Assembly: GCA_948787875.1 (NCBI GenBank)
Contig: CAQFKO010000010.1
Coordinates: 1-15,422, forward strand
Reading direction: 5' to 3'
DNA length: 15,422 nucleotides
DNA from: an uncultured Eubacteriales bacterium
Lineage (GTDB): Bacteria > Bacillota > Clostridia > Christensenellales > UBA1242
Below, one piece after another: positions 1 to 7,937 of this stretch (positions within the stretch are counted from its first letter, which is position 1; each line of letters opens with the position of its first letter). The notes beneath the pieces were generated by a model. It ran no database searches, was not told where the DNA came from, and saw nothing but the letters and a program-made list of their open reading frames with translations. A program made the translations under genes and the position numbers.

Positions 1-92
1 TATCTCTGCTATTAATGTGGTCTGCTAATATTCTTGGCTACATATTTATGTATGAAAACTATATATTTATTTGTTTATTTTTAAAAAAATAA
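1..92 (+). CDS. C-terminal end of a possible membrane protein (5' truncated)
   Basis: An open frame enters from the left edge (first full codon at base 3) and stops with TAA at 90-92. The 29 visible residues are mostly hydrophobic and aromatic and end in Phe-Leu-Lys-Lys, which would suit the last membrane helix of an integral membrane protein with a cytoplasmic Lys-Lys tail. The stop codon sits directly against the left arm of a perfect terminator hairpin, as expected for a real gene end converging on the minus-strand gene at 119-697. The fragment is too short to name a family, and a chance open frame in AT-rich sequence is possible. Sequence to the left of the window would settle it. Confidence 0.4.
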   Translation, partial: SLLLMWSANILGYIFMYENYIFICLFLKK

Positions 93-115
93 AAACGCAT
101 ACAAATATGCGTTTT
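92..115. terminator. Bidirectional rho-independent terminator
   Basis: A perfect 10-bp stem (92-101 with 106-115) has a 4-base loop. On the minus strand it is followed by a T-rich run (complement of 82-91); on the plus strand by TTTT-G-TTTT overlapping the end of the next gene. It separates the convergent genes ending at 92 (+) and 119 (-) and can serve both. Confidence 0.8.
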
Positions 116-118
116 GTT

Positions 119-697
119 TTAGTCAAAAAGATGCCCTATTCTTGCAATAGACATAATTCTTTCTGCGGCTTCGTCAAAAACAAATCTATCACATGCTTCA
201 ACCGCATTTATAACCTGCCTATTATCTTCTGCCTCAATTTTAAAGGTTTTGGTTTCGCCATCTACCTTGTTGGTGATTATTTCTTCCGATGCCTCAATTT
301 GGGCAGTTTTTAGCCCCATTGCTGCAATAACAGCATTTATTTTTTCTTCGGTGGATTTTGAAACTGCTGTTTTTGTTGCTCTTTTTTCCACCTTTAAAGA
401 GGTTTCTTCAACCTTGTTTTCTTGCTTATTTGCCTTAGACCTGAAATCAAAATTCAAATAGTCTTCAACCTTATTAAGATTCTTTTTTACGCCCTTTTTT
501 AACGCAGACACAACATTTTTTTCATAGCCTTTGTCTTTTTGATTTTTTACTCTGCGCTTAGAAGAAGTGTTATTGATTTCAACTATACCAAAGCTTTCAA
601 CTTCATTTTGCGCCTTAGATTTTTTTACACTTTTATTTTTTGAGCCAATGCTCTCCAAGTTATTTTCTACATTAATTTCAACCACTTTTTTTTGCAT
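119..697 (-). CDS. Hypothetical basic protein, 192 aa
   Basis: I do not recognise this protein. Residues 1 to about 110 are low complexity, rich in Lys, Glu, Asn and Ser, and probably disordered; several KK and KR clusters make this part basic. The last 80 or so residues look folded and mainly helical, with patterned hydrophobics. There is no signal peptide, membrane segment or cysteine pair, so a cytoplasmic location is likely; the basic tail could contact nucleic acid or an acidic surface, which is only inference. The ATG at 697 has a GGGGTG ribosome site five bases upstream and a good promoter about 50 bases upstream (749-777). It is a single-gene unit ending in the terminator at 92-115. 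A regular promoter, ribosome site and terminator make it a real gene of unknown function. Confidence 0.75.
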   Translation of the reverse strand: MQKKVVEINVENNLESIGSKNKSVKKSKAQNEVESFGIVEINNTSSKRRVKNQKDKGYEKNVVSALKKGVKKNLNKVEDYLNFDFRSKANKQENKVEETSLKVEKRATKTAVSKSTEEKINAVIAAMGLKTAQIEASEEIITNKVDGETKTFKIEAEDNRQVINAVEACDRFVFDEAAERIMSIARIGHLFD

Positions 698-748
698 AAT
701 TTCACCCCATCACAAAACTAAAACAAATAAAATAAAAAATATAATGTA

Positions 749-777
749 ATTATAACCATAAAAATTATTTTTGTAAA
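749..777 (-). promoter_or_regulatory. Sigma-A-type promoter for the 119-697 gene
   Basis: On the minus strand TTTACA (772-777) and a consensus TATAAT (749-754) are 17 bases apart. Predicted start is near 742, giving a leader of about 45 bases to the ATG at 697. Confidence 0.7.
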
Positions 778-857
778 TAGTTATGAAAAAATTTTTTTGT
801 AAGATTTTGAAAATTTGTGCAACTTTAAACAACACCAAACTTAAAAAATCAAGATTG

Positions 858-1394
858 TTAAACCTCATCAAAATTCATTTCTTCAACAACCTCGCCATCT
901 TCTTTTAAAATCATAATTTTTCCGTTTTTGATAAGTGCAAAAGTTTTGCCTATTGCCGAACGAGGCTGAGCCATTGAGCCCGGACAAAGCAGCACCACAC
1001 CATTTTCTTTTTTTAGCATAGGAACATGAAAATGCCCAAACATAACAATCTTTGCACCAAGCTCGTTTGTGTTAAACCAACTGAGTTTGTTTCCATGACA
1101 AAGATATGCGATTTTGCCATTTATATTTTCATAGGTTGTGTCAAAAACCTTAAAATCTTTATCCGGAAGTTCGTCTGCAAAGCCGTCGTTATTTCCTTTT
1201 ACAATTGTAAGTTTATATGAAACAGTGTTAAGCTTTTCTACCATTTCATAAGCGTGTGCCCCAAAAATATCGCCAAGCAAAATGATTTTGTTTGCATTAT
1301 ATTGAGTGGAAAGTTCAAGCACTTTATCTAACGCCAACATTGAATCATGAAAATCCGACGCAATCAAAAAAACTTTATTGTTATTGTTTTCCAT
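858..1394 (-). CDS. yfcE: YfcE/MJ0936-family metallophosphoesterase
   Basis: A single-domain metallophosphoesterase of 178 residues, close to the usual length for the YfcE/MJ0936 group (E. coli YfcE has 184). Metal-binding motifs appear in order: SDFH (D14, H16), LLGD (D42), KGNND (N68), CHGN (H100) and GHFH (H121, H123), followed by the family's PGS turn (138-140). These place two metal ions, often Mn, for hydrolysis of phosphodiesters; the physiological substrate is generally unknown. The usual second His of the HGH motif is Asn102 here. The protein is cytoplasmic. The ATG has AGGAG six bases upstream (1401-1405). It lies 40 bases downstream of the lysyl-tRNA synthetase gene on the same strand with no promoter visible between, so it probably relies on read-through past the hairpin at 1411-1432. 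The family is clear; the exact member and its substrate are not. Confidence 0.9.
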   Translation of the reverse strand: MENNNNKVFLIASDFHDSMLALDKVLELSTQYNANKIILLGDIFGAHAYEMVEKLNTVSYKLTIVKGNNDGFADELPDKDFKVFDTTYENINGKIAYLCHGNKLSWFNTNELGAKIVMFGHFHVPMLKKENGVVLLCPGSMAQPRSAIGKTFALIKNGKIMILKEDGEVVEEMNFDEV

Positions 1395-1400
1395 AAAAAT

Positions 1401-1432
1401 CTCCTAAAAACAAAAGCCCAAAAGGGCTTTTG
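1401..1432 (-). terminator. Intergenic terminator or attenuator between lysS and the phosphoesterase gene
   Basis: A perfect 9-bp stem (1411-1419 with 1424-1432, four-base loop) begins one base after the lysS stop codon. On the minus strand it is followed by five T (1406-1410), directly joined to the AGGAG ribosome site (1401-1405) of the phosphoesterase gene. The T run is short, so partial termination that lowers downstream expression is likely. Confidence 0.75.
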
Positions 1433-1433
1433 A

Positions 1434-3008
1434 CTAAATATTAAGCAATTCAACATAACTGTTTTTATTTGAAGCCGCAAAGAACAAATAAAGCCTTGGA
1501 CCGCTGTCAGTTCCGAACAACAAATTATAAAAAATCTTGAAATATTTTTGTTGAACAGCCATGTTTTCTTTTTTGGTTAAATTTGGATTGTTAACAGTGT
1601 CATAAATAAACTGCTGAACCTCTTTATCATTAATGACCTCTGTGCTATTCAAGTAGTCATAAAGCTTTTTAACAACCTCTTTTTCTTCTGCCCCAAGAGT
1701 TTCGGCAAATTCTGAATTTTTGTTTTCAAGAAGCTTAAACAATTTTTCAGGTTGATATGTATTAATAAAGTAAGTTGCTTTTTCCAATCTCTCATCAGCT
1801 CTTGCAGTCCATTCCAACCCAAGTTTTTTGATTGCACCAACGCAAGCATCATGATTGAAATTAACAATAGGAGCAAGACTTGAAATTGTGTTGAAAGAGG
1901 TTTCGTTTTGATACTTATTTCCGTCAATCAAACAAAGTTTAAAGAGCGAATCGGTAAACTCGTCTGCCTCACCGCTAAGATAGCTTGCAAGCCCTCTGTC
2001 AAATTCCGAATAGTGACGAATAATTGTGTCGTCAAAATAAAAGTTATAGGCATCTTCCGGTTCATACTTTGCAAAAAGCCATCTAACAACTTCCGGAGTG
2101 TAAAATTTTAAAACGCCAGCAGGAGTAATATTTATTCCGCTTGACGAGTGCATTGAAGAAACGCCCGCAAAGCCAAGCCAGCCATAAGCTTGATAAGTTG
2201 GTGGTTCACCGTTAAATATTTCGCGAACCACTCTTGAACAAACATCATAGCTTCCGCCCGGAGTTGAGTGGTCAATTCCACCCGCTTCAAAATCAACGCC
2301 CTCTTCTTTCCAACGCATAGGCCAATCCACTTTCCAAACAAGCTTGATTTTAAAATATTCCAAAACATTAACGGTTTCTTCTTTTCCGCACGCCTTGCAA
2401 ACATAAGTAAGTTCGTGAGTTTCGGAATTATAATTAGTTACCTTTGTGCTGTCTTTATTGCAACCGTCGCAATAAACCGCAACAGGATAATAAGCCTCTC
2501 TTTCTTCGTCGTTAGCCTCTTGTGACTTGAAACTCATCAAAATATCATAAATTTCTTTTCTTCTTTCTAAGGCATAGGCAACTTTTTCAGCATATCTGCC
2601 ACTAAGGTACTGCTTTGATTGATAAATATATTCAACATCAATGCCAAGTTCTGCCAAAGATTTTTCAAACTCAATTTCAAAGTGCCTGCCATAGTTTTCC
2701 GCACCGTCGTCAAACGGATTCGGAATCATTGTATAAGGACAGCCAACATATTTTTCATAGCCTTCAACAACTTGTGCTACATTAACGGGAACTTTTCTAA
2801 GCCTGTCAAAATCGTCCCAAGAAAACAAAAATCTAACATTTTTGCCCTTTTGTTTCAGCGCTCTTGCCACAAAATAAGGAATGGCAATTTCTCTGAAATT
2901 TCCTATATGAACGCTTCCGCTTGGACTAACTCCGCTTGCGCAGGTATAAATCTCTTTATTGGGATTTTTTTCAATAATTTTATCTGCAATTCTTTCACTC
3001 CAATGCAT
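1434..3008 (-). CDS. lysS: Class I (archaeal-type) lysyl-tRNA synthetase
   Basis: Attaches lysine to tRNA-Lys using the class I Rossmann fold, unlike the class II enzyme of most bacteria; the bacterial class I gene is also called lysK. With the start used here the protein has 524 residues, normal for the family. The HIGH-type signature is HIGN (34-37) in SGSVHIGNFRE, followed by FSWDDFD (62-68). A zinc ribbon has C180, C183, C204 and C207, and WPMRW (229-233) is a family motif. The KMSKS region reads MHSSSG (286-291), lacking the lysine usual at its start. I chose ATG 3008 rather than an in-frame TTG at 3032 because AAAGGAG lies six bases upstream of 3008 and the residues between would be unconserved. 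The predicted leader of about 45 bases is too short for a T-box. No second lysyl-tRNA synthetase is in the window. Confidence 0.95.
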   Translation of the reverse strand: MHWSERIADKIIEKNPNKEIYTCASGVSPSGSVHIGNFREIAIPYFVARALKQKGKNVRFLFSWDDFDRLRKVPVNVAQVVEGYEKYVGCPYTMIPNPFDDGAENYGRHFEIEFEKSLAELGIDVEYIYQSKQYLSGRYAEKVAYALERRKEIYDILMSFKSQEANDEEREAYYPVAVYCDGCNKDSTKVTNYNSETHELTYVCKACGKEETVNVLEYFKIKLVWKVDWPMRWKEEGVDFEAGGIDHSTPGGSYDVCSRVVREIFNGEPPTYQAYGWLGFAGVSSMHSSSGINITPAGVLKFYTPEVVRWLFAKYEPEDAYNFYFDDTIIRHYSEFDRGLASYLSGEADEFTDSLFKLCLIDGNKYQNETSFNTISSLAPIVNFNHDACVGAIKKLGLEWTARADERLEKATYFINTYQPEKLFKLLENKNSEFAETLGAEEKEVVKKLYDYLNSTEVINDKEVQQFIYDTVNNPNLTKKENMAVQQKYFKIFYNLLFGTDSGPRLYLFFAASNKNSYVELLNI

Positions 3009-3014
3009 AACTTT

Positions 3015-3021
3015 CTCCTTT
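3015..3021 (-). promoter_or_regulatory. Ribosome binding site that fixes the lysS start
   Basis: On the minus strand AAAGGAG ends six bases before the ATG at 3008. The alternative TTG at 3032 has no comparable site, so translation should begin at 3008. Confidence 0.8.
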
Positions 3022-3059
3022 TCAACGCCCAAAACTTTTACGGGCTTTTAACTTTGTTA

Positions 3060-3088
3060 GTTTAACACACTTTATCAAATGTTGTCAA
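3060..3088 (-). promoter_or_regulatory. Sigma-A-type promoter for lysS
   Basis: On the minus strand a perfect TTGACA (3083-3088) is followed after 17-18 bases by TTAAAC or TAAACT, the latter preceded by TGT as an extended -10. The predicted start near 3053 leaves about 45 bases to the ATG. The same TGT-TAAACT string follows TTGACA in the promoter at 7938-7966. Confidence 0.65.
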
Positions 3089-3137
3089 TTGATTAAACCT
3101 TTATAAATTTGGCAAAGAATGCTAAAAAATTTAATGC

Positions 3138-3170
3138 AAACAAAAAGTGCGAATATCGCACTTTTTGTTT
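3138..3170 (-). terminator. Rho-independent terminator of the 1068-residue orphan gene
   Basis: A perfect 15-bp stem (3138-3152 with 3156-3170) has a three-base loop, and T-rich sequence lies in its descending arm on the minus strand. It begins eight bases after the stop codon of the 3178-6384 gene and insulates the lysS promoter. Confidence 0.85.
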
Positions 3171-3177
3171 TGAAATA

Positions 3178-6100
3178 TTATTCCATGCTCTTTACAGAAG
3201 ATTGAACAAAATTCAAATATCTGTCAGGGTCACGAAGGTCTTTTTTGATTTCATTAGAAATAGTTTCAACTCCCGTACCTATAAGCATTTCATCAACAGC
3301 ACCAAACAATTTATCATAATAAGCACTGAATTGATTTTCTAATTTTCCGGTTGAACCCATTGTGGCAATAATGGTTTTTGCATTTGTTGCATCCGTGCTA
3401 TTTATAATATTTTTTGCCATTTGTGCCCTAAATAATCCAACACACTTAGTTTTAAGAACAACAAGTGCGGCAATTTTATCTTCTTCGTCAAGCATTTTAA
3501 TATCATCAATTGTCTTTTTAAAATCAACCAAGATACCGCTCTCAGTGTCACCCACTTTTCTATATAAAACCTCAGTTAAACCGTCTTCGCCAGGTTCAAT
3601 AAATGCTGTTTTAGAAACATCATTTATCTTTTGATAAATATTGCTGATTTTTTTAGACACCTTGAATAAAGGATCATCTATACTTCTATCTTTGCTATAA
3701 AATGGTTTAAGGAATTTTTTTGCCTCAGCTGAGTCGCCGTCAAAAGTTGCAGCCTGCGAACCAATCAAAGTACTTGCCGACAAAAATTGAGGAACTTGAC
3801 TAACAGTGGTTCTGAAATTTTCAAGTCTTCTTTTAATAGCTTCACTTTCAGGAGTTCCAAGGTCAAAGAATTCTTTGAAACCTGTGAGTGCTCCGCCCGA
3901 AATTGTTCTTTCTAAGTAATTTTTGTACTTTGAAGATAATATATCAGCCGCATCACTAGCACTTCTTACAGTCATACCACTTTTAAAAAGTGTATCAGGA
4001 ATTGTTTCAATTTCTGCTCTTAGCGCCGTTCCCAAACTTTCACTAACCTTTCCTGTGATATTGGATTTTTGTGATTCTGTCAAAATTTTGCTTTCATTAA
4101 CTTGAACAATAAATTTTCTGAGATCATCAATGTTTCCGGCAAAAGTGTTCTTTTTTCCCTCAGCATAACTTAAATAAGTTTTTTCAAGTTTTTCATTAAG
4201 TTTCATTTGCATATACTCGCTAAGTTGTCTGTTTTGAATTTTTGCAAGTGATCCTTTAAATACAATCAAATCTTGTTCATTTACACTTTCATATTTTATA
4301 GCATCAATTGTTTCAAAATTCTTTTTAACCTTTCCGTCTTTAAGCTCTTTGAGTGTAAGATATGCACCTGTAACATTATCAAGTTGCTTTTTATAGTTAA
4401 GTGAATCGATTTGTGCCTGCAAAGCTTGTTGTGCCTTTAACCTTTCAGGTACAGAAAGTCTTTCGATTTTTTCTCTAATAGCCTTAACATTATTAGGGTC
4501 AACAAGATTATCAATATCTGATTTTACGGATAGATCAACACCTTCTGTAACAGCTTTTGACCGTTTGTTTTGCCTTTTTAGCATAAATTTCAAATAATTT
4601 GTAAGTTTTTTATCAGAAATGTTTTCATCAATATAACTATTAATTCCGTCAAACTCACCTTGGCTTACCATATTTGAAATATCGGAAATTACTTTGCTGA
4701 CAGCAACTTTGTCAGCATCAGGAATACCAATTCTTTGACAACCGCTTTTGAGTGAATTTCTGTCAAAATTAAGTTGTTCCGATAATGTTACACCAAGTTC
4801 GGTGTTAAATGACCTTGTTTCCTTGTTGATAAATGTAGACAAACTTTCCAATTCATCCATATCACCACCAATGCCCGCTGATTGAATAGCTTTTTTTGTT
4901 TGCTCGTCTTCAAGCAAATCATCAATCAATTTTTTTGTTTGGTCATCAAATGGCTTATTAACAACATCTCTGGCTTTTTCAACAATCGCATGGGCAAGCT
5001 TGTTCATAATTTTAAAATGTGCAGCCTCTGAGTTTTGAGATTTAAAATAATCTGCATATTTTTCAGTTTCAAGCAACTGTTGCTTTAAGTCTTCAAAAGA
5101 AGCCTCACCGAATTTGCTTTTTTCTATAAGGTCTTCGGCAAACTTAATTCTTTCGGTAACCGTCATTGTGTTCTTTCTGTCTTCTGCGGCAACTTGATAG
5201 CCCAAAAGTCCCTGAACCTTTCTAAATATTCCGCTTGAATCTGCAACACTGTGATTATATATTGCTTCTTTTACTTCTTCATCATAGTTTGGATATAATT
5301 TGCAATATTTTTTGTATTTTCTTTCAACAAAAGCTTTATATTCATTATAATAATTTGATTTACGCTTATCTGGCGGAAGATTCTTTTCGTGATTAGCTTT
5401 CCATTTTTCATAGCCCATATAAATTCCACGAGCCATCATTGCATATTTTAATCTTTTTTTAATGCCTCTGTAACCTGAAACTTTGTCTATATCTTTTTCA
5501 TCTGCTTTAAGTGCATATTTTCCTTCACCACGCAAATAGTCAAGATAATCTTTTTTAAATTTAAGTTTTTGAGCTCTGGCGTCAATAAATTTCCCCAAAA
5601 AGGTTTTAGCTAAAAAGCCTCCGCCAACCATGCCCACAGCACCTGCGGCAGCCCCGCCGAGTGTGCCGGCAGAAAATACTCCGCCGAAAATTCCCGACAA
5701 AAGTGCTCCGCCACCACCAATAAGTGCGCCAAGACCTACAACAGTGCCCGCAGCGGCAGCCACACCCAAAATGCCAAACAAAAACTGTTTCCATCTAGCA
5801 CGACGAAGTGGGGCTTTCTTTTGTTGCAAAATCCTGTCAGCAGCCATAGCTTCACGCTGATAAATACCGTTTTCACCTTTTTCAGAACCGCCTTCTTTTC
5901 CGTCACCGATAAAATCTTTGTAATCAGTGTTTCCCTTAACAGCCAAAAATGCTTTACGACACTTGTTTTCTTTAACCTTCATAACAACATCTGCTTCGGT
6001 GCTGTCAATCATTTGACCCGTAGGTCTTCCGAAAACATTTGAAAATTCAAGAGCGTGCTGGTTTAAGTTAGGCATATCTTTCAAAAATGCTTCTTTGTTA

Positions 6101-6384
6101 AAAAGATGCCCAAGCGAATCGATTTTGTAGTTTTTTATAAGAGTATCGATATTTTCAACGACCGCATTATAAATTGTTGTGTTATCGTTACTATCCAGCG
6201 TCAAACCATAGTCTCTCGGATTGCCCGCAACTTTATTGTATAAGAAAATATAGATATACATATTTGCATATCTTTCAGGTGTCCAACCACCGCCAGCCTT
6301 GTCTTGCCCGTTGGCTCTGATTATCTTAGCGTCGGTTACGGCGCTGATTAAATTTCCCTGCGCTTTCTTTTCTCCGTCTGCCAT
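3178..6384 (-). CDS. Large orphan protein (1068 aa) with glycine-zipper-like hydrophobic segment
   Basis: I do not recognise this protein. Residues 1-190 look soluble and mixed in secondary structure. A basic stretch (about 189-199, KKAPLRRARWK) precedes a long hydrophobic region, 201 to about 265, made almost entirely of Gly, Ala, Val, Leu, Ile and Phe with repeated GxxxG spacing, which could form two packed membrane helices. The remaining 800 residues are highly charged, predicted mainly helical, Lys/Glu/Asp rich and nearly cysteine-free. There is no N-terminal signal peptide, Walker motif, protease signature or surface anchor. The ATG at 6384 has GGAGG eight bases upstream, and both promoter and terminator are visible. 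It lies 179 bases downstream of another orphan membrane protein on the same strand. Possible roles include a membrane-inserted scaffold or pore-like protein; these are guesses. It is certainly a gene. Confidence 0.85.
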   Translation of the reverse strand: MADGEKKAQGNLISAVTDAKIIRANGQDKAGGGWTPERYANMYIYIFLYNKVAGNPRDYGLTLDSNDNTTIYNAVVENIDTLIKNYKIDSLGHLFNKEAFLKDMPNLNQHALEFSNVFGRPTGQMIDSTEADVVMKVKENKCRKAFLAVKGNTDYKDFIGDGKEGGSEKGENGIYQREAMAADRILQQKKAPLRRARWKQFLFGILGVAAAAGTVVGLGALIGGGGALLSGIFGGVFSAGTLGGAAAGAVGMVGGGFLAKTFLGKFIDARAQKLKFKKDYLDYLRGEGKYALKADEKDIDKVSGYRGIKKRLKYAMMARGIYMGYEKWKANHEKNLPPDKRKSNYYNEYKAFVERKYKKYCKLYPNYDEEVKEAIYNHSVADSSGIFRKVQGLLGYQVAAEDRKNTMTVTERIKFAEDLIEKSKFGEASFEDLKQQLLETEKYADYFKSQNSEAAHFKIMNKLAHAIVEKARDVVNKPFDDQTKKLIDDLLEDEQTKKAIQSAGIGGDMDELESLSTFINKETRSFNTELGVTLSEQLNFDRNSLKSGCQRIGIPDADKVAVSKVISDISNMVSQGEFDGINSYIDENISDKKLTNYLKFMLKRQNKRSKAVTEGVDLSVKSDIDNLVDPNNVKAIREKIERLSVPERLKAQQALQAQIDSLNYKKQLDNVTGAYLTLKELKDGKVKKNFETIDAIKYESVNEQDLIVFKGSLAKIQNRQLSEYMQMKLNEKLEKTYLSYAEGKKNTFAGNIDDLRKFIVQVNESKILTESQKSNITGKVSESLGTALRAEIETIPDTLFKSGMTVRSASDAADILSSKYKNYLERTISGGALTGFKEFFDLGTPESEAIKRRLENFRTTVSQVPQFLSASTLIGSQAATFDGDSAEAKKFLKPFYSKDRSIDDPLFKVSKKISNIYQKINDVSKTAFIEPGEDGLTEVLYRKVGDTESGILVDFKKTIDDIKMLDEEDKIAALVVLKTKCVGLFRAQMAKNIINSTDATNAKTIIATMGSTGKLENQFSAYYDKLFGAVDEMLIGTGVETISNEIKKDLRDPDRYLNFVQSSVKSME

Positions 6385-6433
6385 TAAGTTTTCCTCCCTT
6401 GTGTTACTTTCAGCCTTATAGATTAGTAATTAT

Positions 6434-6462
6434 ATTATAACACAATAAATTGTAATTTTAAA
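6434..6462 (-). promoter_or_regulatory. Extended -10 promoter for the 1068-residue orphan gene
   Basis: On the minus strand a consensus TATAAT (6434-6439) is directly preceded by TGT, giving an extended -10. The -35 (TTTAAA, 6457-6462, 17-base spacer) is weak. The start near 6427 gives a leader of about 43 bases, so this gene can be expressed independently of the 415-residue gene upstream. Confidence 0.65.
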
Positions 6463-6525
6463 TACCCTTTGTAAAAATATTGGTGAATTTTATTGATTTT
6501 ATTAAGCTTATAACAAATTTTTATT

Positions 6526-6552
6526 AAAAATTGATTAATAATTGCAATTTTT
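6526..6552 (-). terminator. Weak AT-only terminator of the 415-residue orphan gene
   Basis: An 8-bp stem (6526-6533 with 6545-6552) with an 11-base loop lies just after the stop codon on the minus strand. The T tract comes mainly from the stem. It has a single G-C pair, so termination may be leaky and some transcripts could continue into the 1068-residue gene. Confidence 0.4.
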
Positions 6553-6563
6553 TTTAGATTAAC

Positions 6564-7811
6564 TTAAAAATTAAGTCTTTGTTTTTCTTCGTCTTCTTCT
6601 ATACCAAGAATATCTTTCAAGTAATCAAGAGTGTCAACAAAGTTTTGTTCTTCCTGCTCTTCTTGTTTTTCTTCTTGCTCTTTTATTTTTGCTTCTTCTT
6701 TTTCTTTCTCTTTTTCAGATTTTTCAAACTTTTCATTATAGGCTTCTTCGTCCAAAATACCCTCTAAGCCAATGGCCTCTTTTTTAACCATTCTCAAATT
6801 TTCTTCTTGCTCTTTTGTAAGCTTAACAGGAGCAAACTCTTCGCTGTCACCATCATTTATTGCAACATCGTTTGAATATTCTTCTTCGGAAGCATAAATA
6901 TTTTCTTCTTCCTTTTCACAAAGCTTTTTGTAGTATTTGTTAGAAGATTTCAATACCTCAATATTATGCTTAACATCATATTTTTTGGTTTTGTCGGCAA
7001 GCTCAGACTGAACAGTTTGAAGGTCTTTGTTAAGTTTGTCTAACTTGTGTTTCAAAATCATTTCTTCTTCAATGGTTTCGTCCACTCTTTTAAAAATTAT
7101 ATCCGTTGCAACTTTAAGCTTTATATATTCATTTCTGGTTTTAATAAAATATTTGTCCGCAACCGCAAAAACAATAAATCCAATAATAATATAAATCAAA
7201 GCGCCGATATACTTATAAGCGGAATTTTTAAAAAAGGCTTCAAATATTTTTACAAAAAAATTGTCAAAGAAAAGACTAGTCACACCCACAGCCATCAAAA
7301 AAACACCAAATAGCATAAACACAAAACAAACTATATTTCCCGTTTTAATAAGCGCCAATTTTTTGTCTGCCTCATCAACTTCCTTTTCCTTTGAAATTGT
7401 AAGACTGTGATGCTTAACATATTCGGTGTGAGCCTTTTGAGCCGCATCGTCAACAAAATTGTAATAATGTTTTTGAGCGTTTGCAACATCATCAACACTT
7501 GCAAGACGCCTTGACACACCGTCAAGAGAACCGATTTCCAATGCGTAATTATAATAAACCAACAAATCGGTTGCAGAAGGTGTAACTCCAAACCCAAGGT
7601 CACAGGCTTGAACTATTTTAACAAACTGTGCCCAACTTAGTCTGTCGTTTTCTTCATCAATAGTAGACTCTCCGACCTCAGTCAAAAATTCATTGGGATT
7701 TTTGACAATAGTGGTATAGGCTTGAACAAATTTTGCGATTTCAATATAAAAGCCCGAATCCTTTACTATTGCACCGGCAACTCTTTCGCCGTTAACATTA
7801 GATACTAACAT
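6564..7811 (-). CDS. Orphan membrane protein (415 aa): two helices and an acidic coiled-coil tail
   Basis: I do not recognise a family. Residues 1 to about 150 form a soluble N-terminal part, then two strongly hydrophobic helices at about 158-182 and 200-218 form a hairpin with both ends probably cytoplasmic. Residues 225-300 look like a coiled coil, and 300-400 are extremely Glu/Lys/Gln rich, with a run of EK and EEQ repeats at 363-390. A short amphipathic segment (391-404) and an acidic end close the protein. No signal peptide, nucleotide-binding motif or catalytic signature is visible. The ATG at 7811 has GGAG five bases upstream and its own promoter. It is encoded just upstream of the large orphan gene on the same strand and divergently from the 188-residue gene, so a shared process is possible but unproven. 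A membrane-tethered scaffold is the most natural guess. Confidence 0.85.
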   Translation of the reverse strand: MLVSNVNGERVAGAIVKDSGFYIEIAKFVQAYTTIVKNPNEFLTEVGESTIDEENDRLSWAQFVKIVQACDLGFGVTPSATDLLVYYNYALEIGSLDGVSRRLASVDDVANAQKHYYNFVDDAAQKAHTEYVKHHSLTISKEKEVDEADKKLALIKTGNIVCFVFMLFGVFLMAVGVTSLFFDNFFVKIFEAFFKNSAYKYIGALIYIIIGFIVFAVADKYFIKTRNEYIKLKVATDIIFKRVDETIEEEMILKHKLDKLNKDLQTVQSELADKTKKYDVKHNIEVLKSSNKYYKKLCEKEEENIYASEEEYSNDVAINDGDSEEFAPVKLTKEQEENLRMVKKEAIGLEGILDEEAYNEKFEKSEKEKEKEEAKIKEQEEKQEEQEEQNFVDTLDYLKDILGIEEDEEKQRLNF

Positions 7812-7838
7812 AATTTCTCCATAGAATATACTATTATA

Positions 7839-7867
7839 ATAATATCATAGTAAAAATAGTTAGGCAA
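7839..7867 (-). promoter_or_regulatory. Promoter for the 415-residue orphan gene
   Basis: On the minus strand TTGCCT (7862-7867) is followed after 17 bases by TATTAT (7839-7844). A second TATAAT-like box overlaps it, so the exact start is uncertain. It faces away from the promoter at 7938. Confidence 0.5.
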
Positions 7868-7937
7868 ACAAATGTGATAAAATTAAATGATTTTCATTTA
7901 TTTTTTTACGTTTTTTATTTTTTGTTTAAATCCGATA

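Noticed and set aside
3009..3032. Longer lysyl-tRNA synthetase starting at TTG 3032
   Set aside because: The ATG at 3008 has AAAGGAG at ideal spacing and begins with the family-typical HWSERIA, so the eight extra residues are unlikely to be translated.
5606..5860. Open frames on both strands opposite the Gly/Ala-rich part of the 1068-aa protein
   Set aside because: They mirror the GC-rich glycine and alanine codons of the real gene (Cys/Trp/Arg-rich or Pro/Ala-rich translations) and lack start signals.
6600..6770. Short-period repeat of CTT/TTC triplets
   Set aside because: It is the coding of Glu/Lys-rich repeats in the tail of the 415-aa protein, not an independent repeat array.
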